DNA of 18,996 bases, taken from the NCBI GenBank assembly GCA_964388275.1, contig CAYLZD010000050.1:1-18996 (forward strand), in the 5' to 3' direction. The translations under genes were made by a program, and so were the position numbers. Positions 9,079-15,927 of the stretch are shown here, one piece after another. Origin of the DNA: JARYLZ01 sp964388275. GTDB lineage: Bacteria > Bacteroidota > Ignavibacteria > SZUA-365. The notes under the pieces were generated by a model. The model did not search any database. It worked only from the letters and a program-made list of their open reading frames with translations, and was not told the origin of the DNA. How positions within the stretch are numbered: position 1 is the first letter of the stretch; the number at the start of each line of letters is the position of its first letter.

Positions 9079-9837
9079 AGCGCCGCCCGCGGCCGGTTCG
9101 AACCGCCGGGACGCCGGAGAAAATGAACCGGCGGGACTCCAGGACGCCAGAGATTTTTCAACCGCTTAGCGGCGTAAGGGGAAAGGAAGAAGCGCATGGA
9201 AGGTGTGAGGCCATGTTGCAGCGAAGCGGTGTGAGACACTGGATGCAATCGAAACCTTGTCCGTTCTTCCATTCCTCGTGTGAGGTCTCAAGCTGTCTGT
9301 CGCCTTATGGACGACAGTACCGCCTCCCTTTGCGCTTTTACCGAGGCGAACAACCGGCCTTTCATCGCAAGGCACTGGTCGTACATTCTTACGAGCACGG
9401 CAGGACTCGCTTTATGGCGGCGAATGTTGTTGAGCGAAGTCGCATGCGAGGGATGAGCCTCACCTGATAGCGGGTCATGAAATTGTGCAACAGTGCGAGG
9501 CCGTAAAGAGAGATTGGATAGTCGGGATGATCCTCGACAAGCTCGTTCCGGCAATTCCTCACGCCGCTTTCGGCATCGCGCTCAGCATCCGAGCGATTCC
9601 CTCCTCAAATGATCGGGAGACGCGACTGTCCGCCCGTGGGCACCCGCTTGCGGTAGGAATTGGTCGGACAGCGTAATCAATACATCTGCACGAACAATCT
9701 CCGGTATCCCGAGATCGATGCAACAGACACCGATCGGGAACGCAAGCGCAATGATGAATAGTGTCCACATCAAGCCGCCGTATCGTGCTGCAGTGAATAC
9801 AGCTGAAGACTAATAGTCCCGGGCCCGGGACCTCCCC
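9079..9837. other. Gene-poor gap between convergent operons, possibly with decayed coding remnants
   Basis: No intact gene is convincing here. A perfect 12-bp palindrome (CGGTTCGAACCG, 9094-9105) lies just after the stop of the propeller gene and may help end transcription, though no T-run follows. On the minus strand, 9773-9582 could encode 63 residues starting MMWTLFIIALAFPIG, a signal- or membrane-like start; further along, about 9560-9440, another frame reads VEDHPDYPISLYGLALLHNF, which looks protein-like but is soon interrupted. Together these suggest a broken minus-strand gene. Three copies of GTGTGAG occur between about 9200 and 9285. Composition is less GC-rich than the flanking genes. 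Confidence 0.35.
9816..9831 (-). terminator. GC-rich palindrome just past the DUF6599 stop
   Basis: GTCCCGGGCCCGGGAC is a perfect 16-bp palindrome located seven bases beyond the stop codon of the minus-strand DUF6599 gene, where a terminator hairpin is expected. The T-tract after it on the minus strand is poor (TATTAGTCTT), so efficiency is uncertain; a protein-binding site is the alternative. Confidence 0.35.
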
Positions 9838-10719
9838 TTAATTGAGTTTTTCCAAAAAATTCTTCAGAAACGCGTTCATGAGCTTCGTATCCCGAGCCGG
9901 ATGCACACCCAGCAGGTATTTGTCCTTCACCAGGAACACGACCTCCTTTGCTTCCCTGTGATTTCCGGTCAGTACGTCAACTCCGAGCCTGGAATAGGCC
10001 TTGTCGTATTTGCCGGTCTGTGTGAGGGACCCGCGAAGCGTTCGCAGACGCGCCGAGGCGGTGGAAGCGCTGCCGCAATCGGTGAAGAAAGCCGTCCACC
10101 GCTTGCCACCTTGCGAATACTGTGCCGTGAAGGCGCCTCGCAATTCGCTGCGGCCGATATAGGTTTTCGCTTCCCACGTCTCGGTATCGCGCTGTTTGTG
10201 GAGCGTCGGGAGAAACTGCAGCAGCGGAGGGGCTTTTCTGTATGTGCCGATGTTGCGCGTGACAGCGTCGGCCATTTTCCTGACTGCGTTGCGCGTGGCT
10301 ATGTCGTCGGAAAAAGCCGTGATCTTGACGTAATACTTGGACTGATAGAAGTTCAGCGACAGTCCCTGATGATAACCCTGGGCGCCGATCTTTATGAACC
10401 GGTACGATGGAGCGCGCTCGCGCGCGTACATGCCGAAAGCTCCTTCGAAGGTCTCGAATTCGTAAACGTCCACAGTCATGCTGTGCGTTCCGTCGCTCAA
10501 CTCCACCGCGGCGACTTCCTTGAAGCCGTAATCGAGGTAAACATCGGCGCCGCCGTTGATGTACTCCCAAAGCTTCTGCGAGACCCAGGAACGCGGGGCT
10601 TCCTTCCGCGTCCATCCGCTCACTTCGCCGTCACGCGGGAGATAACGGAAAAGCTGGGATGCATCGAGCTGGGCGGCCGAGAGCAACAGGATGAGTAAAA
10701 CAAGATTCATTCGGTTCAT
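9838..10719 (-). CDS. DUF6599 family protein, secreted
   Basis: 293 residues with a signal peptide (about 1-21, cleavage near LDAS). The DUF6599 hallmarks are YLPRDGEVSGW (26-36), YINGGADVYLDYGF (53-66), DVYEFETFEGAFGMYAR and NFYQSKYYVKIT (123-134). The second half (about 165-293) repeats the same order of elements more weakly: a strand with FFTD, a helix with SARLRTLRG, then VVFLVKDKYLLGVH and a final helix. This suggests an internal duplication of a half-domain. The shorter lipoprotein at 3333-3881 matches only the first half. The gene starts 6 bases after the iron-sulfur protein and is the last gene of a three-gene operon. Periplasmic location is inferred; function of the family is unknown. 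Confidence 0.75.
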   Translation of the reverse strand: MNRMNLVLLILLLSAAQLDASQLFRYLPRDGEVSGWTRKEAPRSWVSQKLWEYINGGADVYLDYGFKEVAAVELSDGTHSMTVDVYEFETFEGAFGMYARERAPSYRFIKIGAQGYHQGLSLNFYQSKYYVKITAFSDDIATRNAVRKMADAVTRNIGTYRKAPPLLQFLPTLHKQRDTETWEAKTYIGRSELRGAFTAQYSQGGKRWTAFFTDCGSASTASARLRTLRGSLTQTGKYDKAYSRLGVDVLTGNHREAKEVVFLVKDKYLLGVHPARDTKLMNAFLKNFLEKLN

Positions 10720-10725
10720 GGCGGA

Positions 10726-12441
10726 CTAATGGTTGGGCGTTGAATAATGGTCGCCGGACGATCGGTGGTTCTTCTCGACGCCCGGGGTTTTCAGGAGCAT
10801 GCTGTTGCGGGGATTGCGCGTTTCGCCGGCGCTTGTAACGTAAACAGCGGGGGCTCCTTTAACCGGGCAGGCGAAGGTGCACGCGCCGCAGCCGATGCAA
10901 ATTTGAGGATCGATATGCGGGCGTTTCAACAGCTTGAATCCGCCTTTTCTATCGCGCGCTTCGGCCTCTTCGAAATATATGGCTTTCGGCGTCGTGGGAC
11001 ACCACTCTTCACAGACTATGCACTCCGTGGCCATAGCCCAAGGGAGGCAGCGGCCGAAATCGTAAAAAGCCGTGCCGATGCGTATGGGCGGAGAGCCGGT
11101 TTCTTGAACGCCGGGATGAGGTACCCATCCCTTCTCCTGGCTTGTGATCTCATCGATGGCGCCGGTCGGACAAACCGTACCGCACAGCACGCAGGTGGGT
11201 TCGCAGTAACCGATGCGCGGTTCGAGCATCGGCGACCATACGCCTTCCAATCCGGCCTGCAGAAAAGTCGGATGCAGGGCGTTGTTCGGACACACATTCA
11301 TGCACTCGCCGCAGCGCACGCAGCGAGCGAGGAAATCCTCCTCTCCAACCGCGCCGGGCGGGCGCACCATCGAGGGATCGGCGCCTTTCTGCAGGCCGGT
11401 TTCAGCCCTCAAAAGAGGGACGGCGGCCAGACCGGCGGCGGTGGAAGCGATGACCGTCCGACGCCGGATATCTACGCTCTGGCGTGTCTCGCTCCGGTTC
11501 GGGAAAAGGCGGAAATCTATTCCCGCCTCCGGGCAATCGGCCACGCAATTGAAGCACAGGTGGCATTCGCTTTGCCGCCAGGTGTAACCCGGCTGCGGAT
11601 CGTCGCCGCCCTGGCAATGAAGGGCGCATTTGTTGCAATCAGTGCAAAGCGACGGCTTTTTCTGCATGCCAAAAATCGCGAAGCGCGAAAACAGACCCAG
11701 CAGCGCCCCCAGCGGGCAGAGTCCCCGGCACCAGAAGCGCGTGATGAAACGGTTGGATGCGAGCACGGCGATGAAGATCAGGCCGATAGCGAACGCGCTG
11801 TGGTAAAACACGGGCCTGGGACGCGTGACAAGATGCGAGAAGAAGGCGCCGGCCGCATCTACGAACCGGTCGAGCATTCCCGATTCTCCCGCCCCGCCCG
11901 ACCCGGCGAGCGCAGCCATCGACACATTCCATGCCGGCACGAAGGCCATGCTCAGAGATCGCGTGAGCAGGGCTATCGGATCCATGATGCCGACCTGCAA
12001 AGAACCGAACACTCCCGCGCCTAAAAACACCGCGAGTCCGGCGTACTTCCAGCGTTGATACGGACGGTACCTGTTAGCGTCCAGCAGCCGCTTGCCCTTC
12101 GTTCTTCCATACCTTATGGAAGACAGCATCTGGTTTAGCGTGCCAAGCGGGCAGATCCATCCGCAGAAGAAACGCCCGATAAAAACCGTTCCAAGCAGGA
12201 TTGCCAGCGCCCATATCATGTTCCGATACAGTTCTTGAGTTGTGAGAACAGTCAGAAGGGCGAGCAGAGGGTCCATTTCAAGGAACAGCGCAACCGGCGC
12301 CCCGATCGTCGGCAACACGTCCGGCGAGGCAATCGTATCTATGGAGGTTTTCAGAAGCAGGACCATGAAAAGAAGCAGAAACGCCCCCTGCGAGACACGG
12401 CGCAACCAGCGCAACGCGCGGTATTTCCCGGCGCGTGTCAA
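10726..12441 (-). CDS. Membrane polyferredoxin, NapH-like/NapG-like fusion
   Basis: 571 residues. The start is a TTG that overlaps the stop of the upstream DUF362 gene (TTGA), implying translational coupling. The N-terminal half has about four to five membrane segments and two CxxxCP motifs, FCGWICPLG (92-100) and WCRGLCPLG (237-245), typical of the NapH/MauN/NosR-type quinol-oxidising proteins. Five Cys-rich 4Fe-4S-type sites follow: C266/269/272/276, C293/296/299/303, C374/377/380/384, C413/417/420/424 and C515/518/521/525, plus an irregular group C465/474/477/481. Between the halves, RRRTVIASTAAGLAAVPLL (327-345) looks like a former Tat signal, as expected if a NapG-like ferredoxin fused to NapH. 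Likely role: moving electrons between the quinone pool and a periplasmic partner, plausibly the co-encoded DUF362 or DUF6599 protein (inference). Confidence 0.8.
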   Translation of the reverse strand: MTRAGKYRALRWLRRVSQGAFLLLFMVLLLKTSIDTIASPDVLPTIGAPVALFLEMDPLLALLTVLTTQELYRNMIWALAILLGTVFIGRFFCGWICPLGTLNQMLSSIRYGRTKGKRLLDANRYRPYQRWKYAGLAVFLGAGVFGSLQVGIMDPIALLTRSLSMAFVPAWNVSMAALAGSGGAGESGMLDRFVDAAGAFFSHLVTRPRPVFYHSAFAIGLIFIAVLASNRFITRFWCRGLCPLGALLGLFSRFAIFGMQKKPSLCTDCNKCALHCQGGDDPQPGYTWRQSECHLCFNCVADCPEAGIDFRLFPNRSETRQSVDIRRRTVIASTAAGLAAVPLLRAETGLQKGADPSMVRPPGAVGEEDFLARCVRCGECMNVCPNNALHPTFLQAGLEGVWSPMLEPRIGYCEPTCVLCGTVCPTGAIDEITSQEKGWVPHPGVQETGSPPIRIGTAFYDFGRCLPWAMATECIVCEEWCPTTPKAIYFEEAEARDRKGGFKLLKRPHIDPQICIGCGACTFACPVKGAPAVYVTSAGETRNPRNSMLLKTPGVEKNHRSSGDHYSTPNH

Positions 12442-13415
12442 ACGGAAAATTCCTCAAGCGGCACAGAGCGATAATCCGCCGTGCCGAGGCCCGCACTCCG
12501 TGCAAGTTCGAGATACGGCAATTTGTCCGGACCGAGATTGAACCACACCTCGGCCGCGTAGGCGTCCAGCGCGATCTGATCCGTTGACGCGACCACGGTC
12601 TTGTGAAGCTCGACGTCGGCTATGTTTCCTCCCTGCGGGCCGTTGCGTCTCAGGACACGGAAAGCGTCCATGACGGTAAGCGTCGGCCGCAGGAAGTTCC
12701 CAAGGTCGGCAATGCTGTTATGGACGTCCTGATGCAGTCGGCTGCGGTTGCCGCCGAGTATGCCGTAGAGGTTCTTCAGAGCGAGAGTCGCGCCGGTCAG
12801 GCTGTGATGCTTGGCTATAGGAACATTGATGACCTTGTCGGCATCGAGGAAGGCGCCGTACACGAGTTGCGTGCCGAGCATGGCGCCGCCCATGTTGACT
12901 TCCCTGTACGCGGCTTCTTTCGGTCTTTCCACAACGGCGCCCGCCGCCTGAGCCGCCGCCGCGATGCCGCTGCGCTGATAGCAGCGCTCGGTTTCATTGC
13001 AGGTGGTGTCCACCACCAGCACCTTTGCGGCGCCGGCCGAGATGCAGAGGCGCACGATTTCGGCAACGATTTCGGGATTGGTGTTCGCGGCCTGCTCCGG
13101 CATGCGGTCCCAGCCGATATTCGGCTTCACAATCACCGTATCCCCTTCGGATACGAAGGCCGACATCCCTCCGATCCCCTGAACCGCGGCCCTTGCGAGC
13201 GCGGACGGATCGTTTCCACGGGCTACCGCCATTTTGGACTCGATGCCCGGTATGCGGAGATCCCGGACCAGCGGAGGTTCCTGTTTTTTCGCGAAGGGGG
13301 ATCTCTCCGGCGTGTGGAGAGCCAAACCGAGTCCGGTCGTAAGCGCAGCCAGACCGGCCGCTTTGCCGCCGCGTTCGAGGAATTCCCTCCTTGATATTTG
13401 CGATGAATCGGACAT
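12438..13415 (-). CDS. Tat-exported DUF362 protein, first gene of the minus operon
   Basis: 325 residues with a textbook Tat signal (ISRREFLERGGKAAGLAAL). DUF362 motifs are V-K97-P-N99, P-I-A-K202-H-H204, L-K214-N-L-Y-G, D250 and NGPQGG from 258. Upstream of the ATG, GGCGGAGAAGCA gives a good ribosome-binding site. Its last bases overlap the TTG start of the polyferredoxin, so the two are translationally coupled. It has no sorting domain and is predicted to remain in the periplasm, close to the membrane electron carrier. It is most like the DUF362 protein at 3908-4825. The same neighbourhood (DUF362, iron-sulfur protein, DUF6599) suggests that DUF362 receives or gives electrons, but this is inference; no catalytic activity is established for this subgroup to my knowledge. 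Confidence 0.85.
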   Translation of the reverse strand: MSDSSQISRREFLERGGKAAGLAALTTGLGLALHTPERSPFAKKQEPPLVRDLRIPGIESKMAVARGNDPSALARAAVQGIGGMSAFVSEGDTVIVKPNIGWDRMPEQAANTNPEIVAEIVRLCISAGAAKVLVVDTTCNETERCYQRSGIAAAAQAAGAVVERPKEAAYREVNMGGAMLGTQLVYGAFLDADKVINVPIAKHHSLTGATLALKNLYGILGGNRSRLHQDVHNSIADLGNFLRPTLTVMDAFRVLRRNGPQGGNIADVELHKTVVASTDQIALDAYAAEVWFNLGPDKLPYLELARSAGLGTADYRSVPLEEFSV

Positions 13416-13572
13416 TGCTTCTCCGCCCTTTTTCCTCCCCGAAAGTACTCAGGACGGAGGAATCTTGAAAGGGATTTCGAAAAGACGACGTATCCGGCAT
13501 TCCGGAGCGAAGCGAGGATGCGCCGGGCGGACAATTCGCGGTCATGCGCGGTTGCCGGAGCAGGCATTAATT

Positions 13573-13587
13573 TATCGCCATGCGATA
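13573..13587. repeat. Short perfect inverted repeat in divergent intergenic region
   Basis: TATCGC-CAT-GCGATA is a perfect 6-bp inverted repeat with a 3-base centre, in the only A+T-rich part of the 241-bp space between divergently transcribed genes (13415 leftward, 13657 rightward). It could be an operator half-site pair, but it is short enough to occur by chance. Confidence 0.25.
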
Positions 13588-13603
13588 GATGAAACTTCGG
13601 ACA

Positions 13604-13631
13604 TTGTTTTCCGTCTTCTCTTGAGTATGTT
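13604..13631 (+). promoter_or_regulatory. Candidate promoter for the lipoprotein gene at 13657
   Basis: TTGTTT (13604-13609), a 16-base spacer and TATGTT (13626-13631) lie 25 bases before the ATG of the downstream lipoprotein gene, with GAGGGT as the ribosome-binding site in between. Matches to the sigma70 consensus are partial. Confidence 0.25.
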
Positions 13632-13656
13632 CAACAGCTTTCATGAGGGTACGGCG

Positions 13657-14379
13657 ATGAAACCGGCAATCTGGGCAATCTTCTTTCTGTCACTCTGCGG
13701 GTGCTCGGAGAATGAGCACCCCGTCACGCCGCCGGTCGACGCCGGCGACTTCTCCATCGCGGCGCCTTTCGACACCATACGCAGCTACGCCGGCGGCGGA
13801 GGCTTGTTCATTCTATCCATGACGCCGAAGGCGGGTTTTTCCGGCAACGCCACGCTGCGCATCGAGGCTGATCCCGTGCTGGGCGCGTCTCTGCTGAAGA
13901 ACAAACTCACTGCATTCGACACCACGGCCGAACTGCTGCTGCGTCCGTCTTCCGAGCTGCCCGACGGAAATCACACCATCAAAGTCATAGCCGCGCACGC
14001 AGGCGTCGAAAAGCAGCTGCTCCTCTGCGTGGAAGCAATGACATGGAGCGGGCCGGACAGCTCGGTCGTGATGGAACGGTTGGATGCATTCCGCGCATGG
14101 TCCGTTGCGCGCGACCCTTCGCTGGCGGCGGCCTTCGTGGCGCCCGAGTTCATTTACAACACATATCCGGAGATACTGATCGTCGAACACAACACGATCC
14201 TGACACCGTCCTGGGAAATCCGCCTCTGCAAGCACGTGATGGTCCCTCCATGCGACTGGATGAAAATCAGATTCAGGAAGCGCGGCAGCGTCGCGCCTCT
14301 GTTCGCCGCGCTGCGGGAATCGGATGGAACGATCCGCGAGATACCTGTAGAGGAATACCCGACTCTCTGCGGCTACTGA
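13657..14379 (+). CDS. Small lipoprotein of unknown function
   Basis: 240 residues. The ATG at 13657 is chosen because GAGGGT sits 6 bases upstream and because it opens a short signal peptide ending in a lipobox, L13-C-G-C16; an in-frame ATG at 13627 is a less likely start. The mature part begins with a low-complexity proline stretch and then about 100 residues that look like a beta-sandwich (Ig-like) domain, followed by a mixed region containing YNTYPEILIVEHNTIL and CKHVMVPPCDW. Three cysteines lie in the C-terminal quarter (two near CKHVMVPPC and one in the final CGY). I do not recognise the family. It is divergent from the minus operon and is followed after 97 bases by thymidine kinase. 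Confidence 0.65.
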   Translation: MKPAIWAIFFLSLCGCSENEHPVTPPVDAGDFSIAAPFDTIRSYAGGGGLFILSMTPKAGFSGNATLRIEADPVLGASLLKNKLTAFDTTAELLLRPSSELPDGNHTIKVIAAHAGVEKQLLLCVEAMTWSGPDSSVVMERLDAFRAWSVARDPSLAAAFVAPEFIYNTYPEILIVEHNTILTPSWEIRLCKHVMVPPCDWMKIRFRKRGSVAPLFAALRESDGTIREIPVEEYPTLCGY

Positions 14380-14476
14380 ACACGTCTCGGCGGACGGCCG
14401 CTGCGAGGGATGGAGCGGATTCGAATCCTCGAGATTTCCGCTTATCTTTCAGAAGTTAAGCGAAGAAATCCCACTC

Positions 14477-15091
14477 ATGGACCATATCCCGATCAAGAAT
14501 CTCCCCCGCGACACCGGTTGGATCGAAGTCATCTGCGGCAGCATGTTCTCCGGCAAAACCGAAGAGCTGATCCGGCGCCTGCGCCGCGCCGAAATAGCGA
14601 GGCAGCGCGTGGCCATTTTCAAGCCGCGCATCGACAATCGTTACAGCGATGACAAGATCGTTTCGCACAGCGGCGCATCGCTTCCGTCATTATTGGTCGA
14701 ACGCTCGTCCGAGATACTCGAAGCGACCGGCGATGTGGACGTTGTCGGCATCGACGAGGCTCAATTTTTCGACGCCGGGCTTGTGGAAATCTGCGAGCAG
14801 CTGGCGGACGCTGGCCGCCGCGTGATAGTGGCCGGACTGGACCAGGACTATCTGGGCCGCCCGTTCGAGCCGATGCCGCAGTTGCTGGCCTTGGCCGAGT
14901 ACATCACCAAAACGCTCGCGATCTGCATGGTCTGCGGCAATCCGGCAAACAGGACGCAGAGAGTCATGAGGAGCGACGAGCGCGTCCTCGTCGGCGCGGC
15001 CGGGGCCTACGAGGCCCGCTGCCGCAGATGCTTCACCACCGACCTCGAGCATGTGGTCCCGGCCGCGCCCCTCGGCGGAGCACAAGCTTGA
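14477..15091 (+). CDS. tdk: Thymidine kinase (type II)
   Basis: 204 residues, the normal size for bacterial type II thymidine kinase, which phosphorylates thymidine with ATP to give dTMP in the salvage pathway, in the cytoplasm. The P-loop G21-S-M-F-S-G-K27-T28 is intact, the DEAQFF motif carries the catalytic glutamate E94, and GLDQDYLGRPFEPMP (120-134) is the conserved substrate-side segment. The structural zinc site is C150-x-x-C153 with C182-x-x-C185. The sequence GAAGAYEARC matches the thymidine-binding lasso region. Its stop overlaps a possible TTG start of the purine nucleoside phosphorylase frame, so the two are probably co-transcribed as a nucleoside salvage unit. Confidence 0.95.
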   Translation: MDHIPIKNLPRDTGWIEVICGSMFSGKTEELIRRLRRAEIARQRVAIFKPRIDNRYSDDKIVSHSGASLPSLLVERSSEILEATGDVDVVGIDEAQFFDAGLVEICEQLADAGRRVIVAGLDQDYLGRPFEPMPQLLALAEYITKTLAICMVCGNPANRTQRVMRSDERVLVGAAGAYEARCRRCFTTDLEHVVPAAPLGGAQA

Positions 15092-15117
15092 CGCGCGGAG
15101 CGTCGATCGACCAGGCG

Positions 15118-15927
15118 ATGGACCGATACGCGGAAGCCGCCGGCCGTTTCCGTGTTTATTCACAGGAACCGATCGATCTGGCTTTCGTCTTCGGCTCGGG
15201 TCTCGGGAAGGCCGCCGTCTTCATTCCCCGGGAACTCGAGATACCCGCGAGCGAACTTCCCGGCTGGCCTCGTCCCGTCACAGCGGGACATCCGGGACTC
15301 ATCCGCATGGGACGGATTCACGGAATCCGGGCGCTGGCATTCATGGGACGCGTCCATTCTTACGAAGGATACGGCTTCCCGGAGACCGCAGCGCCGGCTT
15401 TTCTGGCCCGGCTCCTCGGCGCAAGAGCCCTCATCTCGACGAACGCCGCGGGCGGTATCAATCCGATGTTCGAAACCGGAGACCTGATGCTGATCACGGA
15501 TCGCATTATACTGCCTCTCGCAAGGCGGATGGGCGCCCTGTGTCCGCACACCGAAGCTCCCGATGACGACGAAGGGAAGAAGCGGAATTTTAACCGGCGT
15601 GTTCATGAACATGCGCAGGCGACCGCGGTTGAGGAAGGCATAAAGCTCAAGGAAGGAGTGTACGGTTACTGTTCCGGCCCCTCTTATGAAACCCCTGCCG
15701 AGATCGCCTTTCTGCGAAAGATCGGAGTGGACGCAGTAGGCATGTCCACGGTTCCGGAGCTGATCGCCGCCGAGCGTCTCGGGATGGGTGCGGCAGCGAT
15801 AAGCTGTATAACGAACAAGGCTGTGACGGTTCCCACGGAAGTCAACCACGCCTCGGTTACCGACGCCGCCGCCGCCGCCGCGCCCGTCCTGTCCCGTCTG
15901 CTGTTCAATCTGCTCAAGAAACTGTGA
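15118..15927 (+). CDS. Purine nucleoside phosphorylase
   Basis: 269 residues from the ATG at 15118; a TTG at 15088 overlapping the thymidine kinase stop (TTGA) would add ten residues and is the alternative. The enzyme splits purine nucleosides with phosphate into base and ribose-1-phosphate. Trimeric-type PNP motifs are clear: F-G-S27-G-L-G30, GHPG with H58, GRVHSYEGY with H80 and Y82, STNAAGG (107-113), GPSYET with Y190 and E191, GMSTVPE (208-214) and ITNK with N233. The glutamate and asparagine correspond to E201 and N243 of human PNP and point to guanosine/inosine preference. The segment 133-175, where relatives usually carry a GPN...FPDM loop, is strongly different here. The stop overlaps the GTG start of the next gene. 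Confidence 0.9.
   Translation: MDRYAEAAGRFRVYSQEPIDLAFVFGSGLGKAAVFIPRELEIPASELPGWPRPVTAGHPGLIRMGRIHGIRALAFMGRVHSYEGYGFPETAAPAFLARLLGARALISTNAAGGINPMFETGDLMLITDRIILPLARRMGALCPHTEAPDDDEGKKRNFNRRVHEHAQATAVEEGIKLKEGVYGYCSGPSYETPAEIAFLRKIGVDAVGMSTVPELIAAERLGMGAAAISCITNKAVTVPTEVNHASVTDAAAAAAPVLSRLLFNLLKKL

Noticed and set aside
10747..12024. 425-residue plus-strand open frame opposite the polyferredoxin
   Set aside because: The minus-strand frame has five complete four-cysteine motifs and membrane segments; this one has none.
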